Of a DNA stretch of 64,000 nucleotides, positions 53,026 through 60,702 are shown in pieces. The stretch comes from CAYUPI01 sp964446585 (lineage in GTDB: Bacteria > Verrucomicrobiota > Verrucomicrobiia > Limisphaerales > UBA8199), in the NCBI GenBank assembly GCA_964446585.1, contig CAYUPI010000027.1:13808-77807 (forward strand), in the 5' to 3' direction. Within the stretch, counting starts at the first letter, position 1. The number at the start of each line of letters is the position of its first letter. Under the pieces are notes generated by a model. It had not been told where the DNA came from, did not search any database, and saw only the letters and a list, made by a program, of their open reading frames with translations. The translations under genes and the position numbers were made by a program.

Positions 53026-53898
53026 TCACGGATGGTTCGCGGGCGCAGGTTGCTGGCTGTTACCCAGCTTCCGCTTAATTTCCTCGATTTGCTGTTCGAG
53101 CGGCTTCGGCTGGGGCGAGGCCTTGCGAGCCAGTTCGAGATAGGAAATCGCTTGCTTCAAATTTCCCTCGCTCTCTTCGAGCCGTGCCAGATTCACGGAG
53201 ATATCGCTCAACGCCAGCCAATCAGGCTCCTTTTTGCCGGGTTCCTGCTCCTGCCAGCGGCGGAGGGCCAACTCCCACACATTGCGCGCGCGGCGCGGGT
53301 CATGATAATTCTCCCGATAAAGGCGGCCCAACTCAAAGAGGATTTCGTAGCTGCCGGGGTTGGCGCGCAAGCCTTCGCGCAGAAATTGCTCCGCCTCGGC
53401 GACTTTACCCACGTCGCGGAGCCAGTAGGCCGCAACTGTATAGGTATCGATCCGGTTGGGGTCCAGCTCCGCCGAGAGCTTCAGCCAGGGAAGTATCTCC
53501 CTTTCTGTGCCACCCGACAGGTGCGTATGCTGGGTGATCAGAAAATGACGCCCGAACCGCTCGATCCAATCTCTCGGCGCTCCGAGGAAGTTCATGGCCT
53601 TTTCGTGCTCCTCCTCCGCCGAGCTGCCTTCTTGAGCGGTCATGTGGCGCGCGTCTTTAGGGGCCTGGTTCCGGTCGAAAATGGACGGGTAATAACCGCT
53701 GTGGAAGTAAATGTCGGCCTTCTCGAAGAAATGGTCGGCAAAAAGCCGGCGCCCGTCCCCCAGCAGGACCTTGAGGACGCTGCCGGAGTCGCCTCGGCTG
53801 CTCCAGACCGCCGTGCGAGGCTGGAGCAGTGTGGCCATGGAGAAGCAAGCGGTGGCCAGCAACAATATCAACAGAGCGTTGTGGGGGCGGGCTCTCAC
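53026..53898 (-). CDS. TPR protein linked to ABC transporter
   Basis: 290 aa from a GTG at 53898 that overlaps the permease stop by 4 bp (GTGA). The N-terminal helix (ALLILLLATACFSMATLL) anchors it in the membrane. TPR-like repeats follow (YTVAAYWLRDVGKVAEAEQF, YEILFELGRLYRENY, AISYLELARKAS). The coupling to the ABC genes suggests a role in the same export or envelope process, but the substrate is unknown. Confidence 0.75.
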   Translation of the reverse strand: MRARPHNALLILLLATACFSMATLLQPRTAVWSSRGDSGSVLKVLLGDGRRLFADHFFEKADIYFHSGYYPSIFDRNQAPKDARHMTAQEGSSAEEEHEKAMNFLGAPRDWIERFGRHFLITQHTHLSGGTEREILPWLKLSAELDPNRIDTYTVAAYWLRDVGKVAEAEQFLREGLRANPGSYEILFELGRLYRENYHDPRRARNVWELALRRWQEQEPGKKEPDWLALSDISVNLARLEESEGNLKQAISYLELARKASPQPKPLEQQIEEIKRKLGNSQQPAPANHP

Positions 53899-54674
53899 AA
53901 GTTCAATGCTTTGCGGCGGAACACCACCCAGGTGGCGAACAACAATAGCGCCGAGTAGAGGGCTGCGTACAGCGTTCCCAACGCGCAATTGGCCCAACCG
54001 ACCCAACGGTGGTCGTAAATCAGGAAGTCCCGCACGTCATACCATTCAAGATGGGGAATCAGGAAATAAATCGTGTAAATGAGTGTGCGCACCGGTTCAG
54101 CTTGCTGCAAGGCGACCTGGTTAAGATGACGGCCTAGTAACAGTATGCCGACAACGACGATGAACGTGATAGTGGCGTTCGAGGACGGCGCAGTGAACGT
54201 GACGGAGCCAAGCAAAACCAGGCTTATCACGATTCCAAGCATGATCCACTGCAGCCACAGGCCCTGGAGATATCCGGTCAGATCCCATGAATGCTCGCGC
54301 GAGCCGCTGACCACACCAAAAAAAAGGTAAAAGACCCCGAGCGCGAGTCCGCACGTCAGCCAGCACCCGAGGAACTTGCCCAAAATGACCTGGCCGCGTG
54401 TCACGGGTTTGGCTAGCAACGGAAAGATCGTCCGATTTTCGCGTTCGGCCGGAATTTGCCGGGCCGTGGTCGTGATGGCGATGACCAGAGCGGAGATCCA
54501 AATCAACAGGAGGACCACCTCCTTCAAGTAACGTAAAATTCTGGCGTCGTTGAAGAAGTTGGCCGACGCCAGCGCCAGTGTAATCACTGCCGTGAGAACG
54601 AACAGGACATAAAAATCTTTCCGGCGATAAAGCTCCTTGATGACAACCCCGGCGAGTGCGAACACGGTATTCAT
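53895..54674 (-). CDS. ABC-2 type transporter permease
   Basis: 259 aa with about six transmembrane helices, lacking a nucleotide-binding domain. ITTTARQIPAERENRTIFPLLAKPVTRGQVILGKFLG is the typical ABC-2 cytoplasmic loop (here given in part for orientation: RENRTIFPLLAKPVTRG). It overlaps the ATPase gene upstream by 4 bp and the TPR gene downstream by 4 bp, so the three are one operon. Confidence 0.85.
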   Translation of the reverse strand: MNTVFALAGVVIKELYRRKDFYVLFVLTAVITLALASANFFNDARILRYLKEVVLLLIWISALVIAITTTARQIPAERENRTIFPLLAKPVTRGQVILGKFLGCWLTCGLALGVFYLFFGVVSGSREHSWDLTGYLQGLWLQWIMLGIVISLVLLGSVTFTAPSSNATITFIVVVGILLLGRHLNQVALQQAEPVRTLIYTIYFLIPHLEWYDVRDFLIYDHRWVGWANCALGTLYAALYSALLLFATWVVFRRKALNL

Positions 54675-55459
54675 AGGGAAGTCTGCGACGCCATCGCGCT
54701 CACACCCGGCAGGGCCTCCGCACGGTAGCCGATAATCCTCAGGAAAATTTGCTCGAGATTGGCCTGGTGTGTTTCGATGAGCTCGGAGACGCGCCCTTCA
54801 ACCTTCAGTTCGCCTTGATGAATGATCGCCACGCGATCGCAAACGGTTTCAACTTCGCCCAGTTCGTGCGACGAAAAGAAAACGGTTTTTCCCTCATTCT
54901 TCAACCTCTGAATGATTTCCCGCACTTTCATCCGGCCCAGCGGGTCTAAACCGCTGGTCGGCTCATCCAGGATTAGCAGGTCCGGATCATTGATCAGCGC
55001 CTGGGCCAGACCGACCCGTTGCTGCATGCCTTTGGAATAGGTTTTGATCGGGCGTTTGCGCGCGTGTTCGAGTTCCACCAGACTGAGCAGCTCATCAATG
55101 CGCCGGTCGGCGTCGGCCCGGGGAATATGGAATATGCGCGCGTAAAATCGCAAGAGCTCCTCGGCCGTCAGAAACTTGTAATAATACGTCAGCTCGGGAA
55201 GGTAACCTATGCGCAGGCGCGCAATCGGCTCGCGCACATTGACACCGAACAGGAATGCCTCTCCGGCGGTGGCGTTGACGAAGCCCAGCAGGACGTTCAT
55301 GGTCGTCGTCTTGCCGGCTCCATTGGGGCCCAGAAAGCCGAAGGCCTCGCCTGCGCGAACGTTCAGATTGAGATCCTTGACAGCGACTTTCCGGGCCTGC
55401 GTCCCGTCCTGGGCGCGATATTCGACTCGGAGATTCCTGGTTTCTATAATCGCTTCCAT
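54671..55459 (-). CDS. ABC transporter ATP-binding protein
   Basis: 262 aa. Walker A is GPNGAGKTT near residue 44, the signature is YSKGMQQRVGLAQAL, Walker B is LLILDEPTSGLD, and the switch His is in VFFSSHELGE. The type matches ABC-2 exporters of drugs or polysaccharide-like substrates. It is the first gene of the ABC-permease-TPR operon and lies just downstream of the pilin cluster. Confidence 0.92.
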   Translation of the reverse strand: MEAIIETRNLRVEYRAQDGTQARKVAVKDLNLNVRAGEAFGFLGPNGAGKTTTMNVLLGFVNATAGEAFLFGVNVREPIARLRIGYLPELTYYYKFLTAEELLRFYARIFHIPRADADRRIDELLSLVELEHARKRPIKTYSKGMQQRVGLAQALINDPDLLILDEPTSGLDPLGRMKVREIIQRLKNEGKTVFFSSHELGEVETVCDRVAIIHQGELKVEGRVSELIETHQANLEQIFLRIIGYRAEALPGVSAMASQTSL

Positions 55460-55563
55460 TTCCCGTCTGACAGCAAGCCCGCTCTCCGAGCCAATATATT
55501 GCTCGCGGGGGCCCGAGACAACGATTTTACGGCGCGGCGCCGCTGCCTTGATTACCCTAATGA

Positions 55564-55595
55564 AAAAGGCCCGGGAGAATTCTCCCGGGCCTTTT
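55564..55595 (-). terminator. Terminator of pilin gene A
   Basis: Perfect palindrome with 16-bp arms (centre GAATTC, core GGCCCGGGAG), followed on the minus strand by a T-run. It lies between the pilin stop and the start of the ABC operon and could also work in the other direction. Confidence 0.85.
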
Positions 55596-55617
55596 CAAGT
55601 TATGAACGAAGCAGGGT

Positions 55618-55992
55618 CTAGCTGCTCGTATCCGTCGGCAGGACGTGGTTGACCGCGTCTTTCTGGCAGACCGGCTTCGTGGCCACATCAACGATGGTGT
55701 AGCTGTCAGCGAAGGTGGTGCCGCCCGAAGGACACACGACCGAGTTCTTCAGATAAGAACTGATGTCGGTGAACTTCACCGCAGCCGCAGCGTCCTTCTT
55801 GTTCTCCAGTGCCCATTGCTGGATCGCGCCGTCCACCTGGCGCAGGTTGTTGATGCACGCATTCTTCTGCGAGGTCGTGCGCGCTTTGATGAAGTTGGGG
55901 ATGGCGATCGCCGCCAAGAGGCCGATAATGGCCACGACGATCATGATTTCCACCAACGTGAAACCCGACTTGCGGGAGGTCCTGTTTTTCAT
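55618..55992 (-). CDS. Type IV pilin-like protein, copy A
   Basis: 124 aa. It is the last of six tandem paralogues. A class III signal is visible: basic leader ending in Gly10, then FTLVEIMIVVAIIGLLAAIA, with Glu at position +5 of the mature protein. Cys46 and two C-terminal Cys (SVVCPSGG, PVCQKD) may form a disulfide. The globular part is only about 80 residues, short for a major pilin but normal for this phylum. It is nearly identical to copies B and C. It is probably cleaved by a prepilin peptidase and assembled in a pilus or pseudopilus. No other pilus gene is in the window. Confidence 0.9.
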   Translation of the reverse strand: MKNRTSRKSGFTLVEIMIVVAIIGLLAAIAIPNFIKARTTSQKNACINNLRQVDGAIQQWALENKKDAAAAVKFTDISSYLKNSVVCPSGGTTFADSYTIVDVATKPVCQKDAVNHVLPTDTSS

Positions 55993-56021
55993 GCTGTTCT
56001 GTTGTCTCTCTGTTCCGCGGC

Positions 56022-56116
56022 GTGAACGAAGCGGCAGGCGGGTTAGATGAGTTCGAGTTCCGTTCACTGATTGCCTGTCGCGACCGCGGAGCTATTTGGC
56101 AGCATTCAGAATGCCA
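56022..56116 (-). promoter_or_regulatory. Sigma-54-like promoter and leader element of pilin A
   Basis: TGGCATTCTGAATGCT (56116-56101, minus) has GG and GC 10 nt apart, the -24/-12 spacing. About 9 nt past the expected start the leader carries GCGACAGGC, GTGAAC, GCCTGCCGC, GTTCAC: two interleaved stems (first with one mismatch). Confidence 0.65.
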
Positions 56117-56150
56117 GTTGTTGGGGCTGGAGGGTGGTCGAAGCAAAAAG

Positions 56151-56178
56151 AAAAGGCCCGGGAGAAACCCCCGGGCCT
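56151..56178 (-). terminator. Terminator of pilin gene B
   Basis: GGCCCGGG-AGAAACC-CCCGGGCC hairpin followed on the minus strand by TTTTC. It stands 26 nt beyond the stop of copy B. Confidence 0.85.
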
Positions 56179-56203
56179 CTTCAAGTTATAAACGAAGCGG
56201 CGT

Positions 56204-56578
56204 TTAGCTGCTTGTATCCGCTGGCAGGATGTGGTTGACCGCGTCTTTCTGGCAGACCGGCTTCGTGGCCACGTCAACGATGGTGTAGCTATTGGCGAAG
56301 GTGGTGCCGCCCGCAGGACACACGACCGAGTTCTTCAGATAAGAACTGATGTCGGTGAACTTCACTGCGGCCGCCGAGTCCTTCTTGTTCTCCAGCGCCC
56401 ACTGCTGGATCGCGCCGTCGATTTGGCGCAGGTTGTTGATGCACGCATTCTTCTGAGAGGTTGTGCGCGCTTTGATGAAGTTGGGGATGGCGATCGCCGC
56501 CAAGAGGCCGATAATGGCCACGACGATCATGATTTCCACCAACGTGAAACCCGACTTGCGGGAGGTCTTGTTTTTCAT
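56204..56578 (-). CDS. Type IV pilin-like protein, copy B
   Basis: 124 aa with the same leader, Gly10-Phe11 cleavage site and three Cys as copy A. It differs by about eight residues (for example NLRQIDGAIQQ, NKKDSAAAV, VCPAGGTTFAN, NHILPADTSS). It has its own promoter, leader and terminator, so it is an independent unit. Upstream of the ATG there is no AAGG Shine-Dalgarno sequence, as in copies A and C. Confidence 0.9.
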   Translation of the reverse strand: MKNKTSRKSGFTLVEIMIVVAIIGLLAAIAIPNFIKARTTSQKNACINNLRQIDGAIQQWALENKKDSAAAVKFTDISSYLKNSVVCPAGGTTFANSYTIVDVATKPVCQKDAVNHILPADTSS

Positions 56579-56607
56579 GCTGTTCTGTTGTCTTTCTGTC
56601 TTGCGGC

Positions 56608-56702
56608 GTGAACGAGCGACTGGCGGGTTAGTATGAGTTCAAGTCCCGTTCACTGATTGCCTGTCGCGACCGCGTAAGTGATGAGAAGCATTCGGAGTGC
56701 CA
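56608..56702 (-). promoter_or_regulatory. Sigma-54-like promoter and leader element of pilin B
   Basis: TGGCACTCCGAATGCT (56702-56687, minus), GG-N10-GC. The leader carries GCGACAGGC, GTGAAC, GCCAGTCGC, GTTCAC; stem 1 has one mismatch, stem 2 is perfect. Confidence 0.65.
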
Positions 56703-56736
56703 GTTGTTGGGGCTGGAGAGCAATCGAAGCAAAAAG

Positions 56737-56764
56737 AAAAGGCCCGGGAGAAACCCCCGGGCCT
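56737..56764 (-). terminator. Terminator of pilin gene C
   Basis: Same GGCCCGGG/CCCGGGCC hairpin with a 7-nt loop, followed by a T-run on the minus strand. Confidence 0.85.
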
Positions 56765-56789
56765 CTTCAAGTTATGAACGAAGCGGCGT

Positions 56790-57164
56790 TTAGCTGCTCG
56801 TATCTGCCGGCAAGATGTGGTTGACCGCATCCTTTTGGCAGACCGGCTTCGTGGCCACGTCAACAATGGTGTAGCTGTTCGCGAAGGTGGTGCCGCCCGA
56901 AGGACACACGACCGAGTTCTTCAGATAAGAACTGATGTCGGTGAACTTCACCGCAGCCGCAGCGTCCTTCTTGTTCTCCAGTGCCCATTGCTGGATCGCG
57001 CCGTCCACCTGGCGCAGGTTGTTGATGCACGCATTCTTCTGCGAGGTCGTGCGCGCTTTGATGAAGTTGGGGATGGCGATCGCCGCCAAGAGGCCGATAA
57101 TGGCCACGACGATCATGATTTCCACCAACGTGAAGCCCGACTTGCGGGAGGTCCTGTTTTTCAT
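56790..57164 (-). CDS. Type IV pilin-like protein, copy C
   Basis: 124 aa, differing from copy A at only four or five positions (TTFANSY, NHILPADTSS). It has the same prepilin signal and Cys pattern. The closeness of A, B and C over both coding and flanking DNA points to recent tandem duplication or gene conversion. The leader in front of this copy has perfect stems. Confidence 0.9.
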   Translation of the reverse strand: MKNRTSRKSGFTLVEIMIVVAIIGLLAAIAIPNFIKARTTSQKNACINNLRQVDGAIQQWALENKKDAAAAVKFTDISSYLKNSVVCPSGGTTFANSYTIVDVATKPVCQKDAVNHILPADTSS

Positions 57165-57193
57165 GCTCTACTGTTGTCTTTCTGTTCCGCGGC

Positions 57194-57288
57194 GTGAACG
57201 AAGCGACAGGCGGGTTACAGATAAGTTCAATCTCCGTTCACTAATTGCCTGTCGCAACCGCTACCGGCTCTGAGCATTGGCGGTGCCA
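57194..57288 (-). promoter_or_regulatory. Sigma-54-like promoter and leader element of pilin C
   Basis: TGGCACCGCCAATGCT (57288-57273, minus), GG-N10-GC. The leader carries GCGACAGGC/GCCTGTCGC (9 bp, perfect) interleaved with GTGAAC/GTTCAC (6 bp, perfect). Confidence 0.7.
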
Positions 57289-57490
57289 ATCCTCGAGCCA
57301 CGAGAAACTGTGAGCGAAGGGTAAAGCTGTATTCTTCGGTTGGGCAGATGGCTTGGCGAGGTCTGCGGTTGGCTGTCTCAAACCAGGATCGCTGTCTGGG
57401 AACGGGACACGATGAACTGTGATCCTTGTCGCTGGGAAGCACTCTCGGTTGGGACTTGAGATGGTGCTACCTCTGGTCTGTAGCCAGGCG

Positions 57491-57519
57491 AAAAAAAGCC
57501 CGGGAGTTTCTTCCCGGGC
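57491..57519 (-). terminator. Terminator of pilin gene D
   Basis: GCCCGGGA-GTTTCT-TCCCGGGC hairpin with seven T residues following on the minus strand. Confidence 0.85.
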
Positions 57520-57547
57520 ACAGCGACCAAATCTAAAAAGTGGTTGA

Positions 57548-57943
57548 TTACGCGCCGGTGTCCGTCGGAAGCACATGTGCGGTCGGATCATTTGGGCCGA
57601 CAGCGGGCACCTTCTGGCAGACGGGCTTGGTTTGCACGTCCACGATGGTGTAGCTGTTGGCGAAGGTGGTGCCGCCTGAAGGACAAACTACGGCGTTCTT
57701 CAGATAGCCACTGATGTCGGTGAACTTCACCGGAGCGGTAGGTCCCTGCTTGTTTTCCAGTGCCCAGGACTGGATGGCGCCGTCGATTTGTCGCAGGTTG
57801 TTGATGCAGGTAGCCTTTTGTGCTGTGGTTCTCGATTTGATGAAATTGGGAATCGCGATCGCTGCCAATAGACCGATAATGGCCACAACGATCATAATCT
57901 CTACCAGCGTGAAGCCCTGATTGAAGTCCCTTCTGACTCTCAT
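57548..57943 (-). CDS. Type IV pilin-like protein, copy D
   Basis: 131 aa from ATG 57943, with AAGG about 10 nt upstream. It has the same prepilin signal (Gly-Phe cleavage, Glu+5). It is the most divergent copy: leader MRVRRDFNQG, KSRTTAQKATC, NKQGPTAPVKF, and a 7-residue insertion near the C-terminus (KVPAVGPNDPTAHVLP). It groups with E and F by its ribosome-binding site and promoter type. Confidence 0.9.
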   Translation of the reverse strand: MRVRRDFNQGFTLVEIMIVVAIIGLLAAIAIPNFIKSRTTAQKATCINNLRQIDGAIQSWALENKQGPTAPVKFTDISGYLKNAVVCPSGGTTFANSYTIVDVQTKPVCQKVPAVGPNDPTAHVLPTDTGA

Positions 57944-57968
57944 TTCTGACCTTTCCTTCTGATACGGC

Positions 57969-58071
57969 GTGAACACAGCAACAAGCGGATTATTATCTGT
58001 CCATTAAGTGTTCACGGATTGCTTGTCGCCAACCGTGGTAAAGAGTTTAGCAGGGGCGTTGCTGAACTCAA
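57969..58071 (-). promoter_or_regulatory. Sigma-70-like promoter and leader element of pilin D
   Basis: TTGAGT-N16-TAAACT on the minus strand (58071-58044). The leader carries ACAAGC/GCTTGT (6 bp) interleaved with GTGAACAC/GTGTTCAC (8 bp), both perfect. The GG of the sigma-54 pattern is AG here. Confidence 0.62.
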
Positions 58072-58253
58072 TATCGAACATTACTTTTGCTTATCCGATC
58101 TATACCCGACCTGTCTGTCCGTAGTGGAGCGGAGTCGTTGAGCGCAGCAGGAGCGGCCGGCTCCAATGCCGCCCATCGCACTCTGCCAGAGCTTTTACGC
58201 CCAGGGGCGGCAACTGGCGACCGAGGCCGCCATGCAAACTACAAGCTGAACAC

Positions 58254-58283
58254 AAAAAAGGCCCGGGGTCTTCTTCCCGGGCC
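58254..58283 (-). terminator. Terminator of pilin gene E
   Basis: GGCCCGGG-GTCTTCTT-CCCGGGCC hairpin followed by TTTTTT on the minus strand. Confidence 0.85.
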
Positions 58284-58309
58284 GTGAGGAGAGCTTCAAA
58301 TCCTGGCCA

Positions 58310-58684
58310 TTAGCTGGCGGTGTCTGGCGGCAGGATGTGGTTAACCGCATCTTTCTGGCAGACCGGCTTGGTCTGGACATCAACAATCGTGTAGCTGTTG
58401 GCGAAGGTGGTGCCGCCCGAAGGACAAAGCACCGAGTTCTTCAGGTAGCTACTGATGTCGGTGAATTTCACTGCAGCGGTAGCTCCCTGTTTGTTTTCCA
58501 ATGCCCATTGCTGGATGGCGCCGTCGATTTGCCGAAGGTTGTTGATGCAGGCATTTTTCTGCGCCGTTGTTCTCGCTCTGATGAAGTTGGGAATCGCGAT
58601 CGCCGCCAACAGGCCGATAATGGCCACGACGATCATGATTTCCACCAGTGTAAAGCCCTTATTGAGGGCCGTTCTTGTTTTCAT
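58310..58684 (-). CDS. Type IV pilin-like protein, copy E
   Basis: 124 aa with the leader MKTRTALNKG and the same mature N-terminus and Cys pattern (NACINNLRQ, SVLCPSGG, PVCQKD). It is almost identical to copy F over the first 70 residues. AAGG lies upstream of the ATG. It is a separate transcription unit with its own terminator. Confidence 0.9.
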   Translation of the reverse strand: MKTRTALNKGFTLVEIMIVVAIIGLLAAIAIPNFIRARTTAQKNACINNLRQIDGAIQQWALENKQGATAAVKFTDISSYLKNSVLCPSGGTTFANSYTIVDVQTKPVCQKDAVNHILPPDTAS

Positions 58685-58709
58685 TTTTGACCTTTCTCTC
58701 GATTACGGC

Positions 58710-58812
58710 GTGAACACGGCAACAAGCGGATTATTATTATTTCATTAAGTGTTCACGTATTGCTTGTGGCCAGCCGTGGTGCAGAATTTAGCAGGAGCGC
58801 TGCTGAACTCAA
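58710..58812 (-). promoter_or_regulatory. Sigma-70-like promoter and leader element of pilin E
   Basis: TTGAGT-N16-TAAATT on the minus strand (58812-58785). The leader carries ACAAGC/GCTTGT interleaved with GTGAACAC/GTGTTCAC, both perfect. Confidence 0.62.
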
Positions 58813-58993
58813 GATTTATCATCATTTTTTCTTATCCGATCTTGACCCGACTCGCCGTCCGTAATACCGCGGAAGCGGATCAACGCGGCGTGGATCCTCC
58901 CGCTGACTATCCACGCGCACCGCCGCGCGAGAATGTTCAGTCCATTAGCGGCCGCCTGCAGCCGAGGACGCGGTGCGGACCGCAACGCGTCCA

Positions 58994-59028
58994 CAAAAAA
59001 AGGCCCGGGATCCTCTTCCCGGGCCTTT
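58994..59028 (-). terminator. Terminator of pilin gene F
   Basis: AAAGGCCCGGGA-TCCTCT-TCCCGGGCCTTT with a T-run on the minus strand; 12-bp arms. Confidence 0.85.
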
Positions 59029-59052
59029 CGAAGAAACTCAGAGCCTGACCAA

Positions 59053-59427
59053 TTAGCTCGAGGTATCTAGCGGCAAGATGTGGTTGACGGGGTCCTTCTG
59101 GCAGACCGGTTTGGTCTGCACGTCAGTAATCGTGTAACTGTCAGAGAAAGCAGTGCCGCCCGAGGGGCAAATCACAGAGTTCTTCAGATAGCTGCTGATG
59201 TCGGTGAACTTCACCGCGGCAGTCGCTCCTTGCTTATTCTCCAACGCCCACTGCTGAATGGCGCCGTCAATTTGGCGCAGGTTGTTGATGCAGGCATTCT
59301 TCTGCGCCGTTGTTCTCGCTCTGATGAAGTTGGGAATCGCAATCGCGGCTAGCAGGCCGATGATGGCCACAACGATCATGATTTCCACCAGCGTGAAGCC
59401 CTTGCTGAGGGCTGTTCTTGTTTTCAT
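59053..59427 (-). CDS. Type IV pilin-like protein, copy F
   Basis: 124 aa, the first of the series in its direction of transcription. Leader MKTRTALSKG, cleavage before Phe, Glu+5, then NLRQIDGAIQQWALENKQGA and SVICPSGGTAFSDSY. AAGG about 8 nt upstream. Downstream of it the remaining five copies follow with 370-580 bp spacing. Its own leader shows a third sequence version of the conserved stem, with both sides changed together. Confidence 0.9.
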   Translation of the reverse strand: MKTRTALSKGFTLVEIMIVVAIIGLLAAIAIPNFIRARTTAQKNACINNLRQIDGAIQQWALENKQGATAAVKFTDISSYLKNSVICPSGGTAFSDSYTITDVQTKPVCQKDPVNHILPLDTSS

Positions 59428-59452
59428 TCTTGACCTTTCTTTTGATTGCGGC

Positions 59453-59558
59453 GTGAACACAGCAACAGGCGGATTATTATTATTATTTCATTTAGTGTTC
59501 ACGTATTGCCTGTTACTAACCGCAACCGAAAATGTAACATGCGAATGCGTGAAATCAA
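59453..59558 (-). promoter_or_regulatory. Sigma-70-like promoter and leader element of pilin F
   Basis: TTGATT-N16-TACATT on the minus strand (59558-59531). The leader carries AACAGGC/GCCTGTT (7 bp) interleaved with GTGAACAC/GTGTTCAC (8 bp), both perfect. Confidence 0.62.
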
Positions 59559-59754
59559 TGTTCAACATCACTTTTTCTTATCCGATCTTGACCCGACGGC
59601 CCGTCCGTAATCCGGCGGAGGCGCTGGGTCCGGCGAAAATCGCGCACACAGTGTGGCGTAAGGTGCCGGGTTCTATCTGTGGAACTGACCCGGACCGCCG
59701 ACTGAAACTCACGAACCTTGTTTATCCGGCCAGCGCGGGTCTATCCTTCCCTCC

Positions 59755-60702
59755 ATGGAACTTGAGCGAGAAGCGCGGATCTACGTAGCCGGGCACCGCG
59801 GCCTGGTCGGGAGCGCGATCTGGCGCGAACTGAGCCGGCGGGGTTTCACGCGCCTCATCGGCTGCTCGCATTCCGAGCTGGACCTGCTGGATGCTCGCGC
59901 CGTACTGGATTTTTTCACTCGAGAAAAGCCGGATTACGTTTTCGTGGCCGCGGCAAAGGTTGGCGGCATCCTGGCCAACGACCAACGCCCGGCTGAGTTT
60001 CTGTTCGAGAATCTTCAAATTCAAAATAATGTTATCCACGAGTCTTATCGTCATAGGGTGAGGAAGCTGCTGTTCCTGGGCAGTTCCTGCATTTATCCGA
60101 AGCTGGCTCCTCAACCGCTGCAAGAGGAGGCCCTGCTGACCGGTCCGCTGGAGCCCACCAACCAATGGTATGCCATCGCCAAAATCGCCGGCATCAAGTT
60201 GTGCCAGGCCTACCGTCGGCAGTATGGGTGCGATTTCATCAGCGCCATGCCGACCAACCTATATGGACCGAACGATAATTACGATTTGCAAAGCTCGCAT
60301 GTGCTGCCGGCTTTGCTCCGCAAGTTTCACGAAGCCAAGTCCGCGGGCGCAGCAAGCGTGACTTGCTGGGGCACCGGCACACCTCGCCGGGAGTTTCTTC
60401 ACGCCAATGACCTGGCGCGGGCGTGCTTGTTTCTCATGGAAAACTACAGCGCCGAGGAGTTGATCAATGTCGGTTATGGCCGCGACATCTCCATTCGCGA
60501 GCTGGCCGAGCTGATCCAGCGAGCAGTTGGTTTCGAGGGTAAAATTGTCTGGGACAAATCAAAGCCGGACGGCACGCCGCGGAAATTGATGGACAGTTCG
60601 CGGATTCTGGGATTGGGCTGGAAACCGGAGGTGGAGCTGAGAGAAGGTATCCGCCTCGCGTACGAAGACTTTTTGAAATCAAAAGCTAACTGCTCACCTT
60701 GA
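59755..60702 (+). CDS. fcl: GDP-L-fucose synthase
   Basis: NADP-dependent epimerase/reductase (SDR), 315 aa, converting the 4-keto-6-deoxymannose product of Gmd to GDP-L-fucose. IYVAGHRGLVGSAIWREL is the Rossmann motif. Catalytic Ser-Tyr-Lys are in FLGSSCIYPKLAPQP and TNQWYAIAKIAG. MPTNLYGPNDNYDL is typical of the family. It converges with gmd, the two stops overlapping by about 17 bp. The pathway serves surface polysaccharide. Confidence 0.94.
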   Translation: MELEREARIYVAGHRGLVGSAIWRELSRRGFTRLIGCSHSELDLLDARAVLDFFTREKPDYVFVAAAKVGGILANDQRPAEFLFENLQIQNNVIHESYRHRVRKLLFLGSSCIYPKLAPQPLQEEALLTGPLEPTNQWYAIAKIAGIKLCQAYRRQYGCDFISAMPTNLYGPNDNYDLQSSHVLPALLRKFHEAKSAGAASVTCWGTGTPRREFLHANDLARACLFLMENYSAEELINVGYGRDISIRELAELIQRAVGFEGKIVWDKSKPDGTPRKLMDSSRILGLGWKPEVELREGIRLAYEDFLKSKANCSP

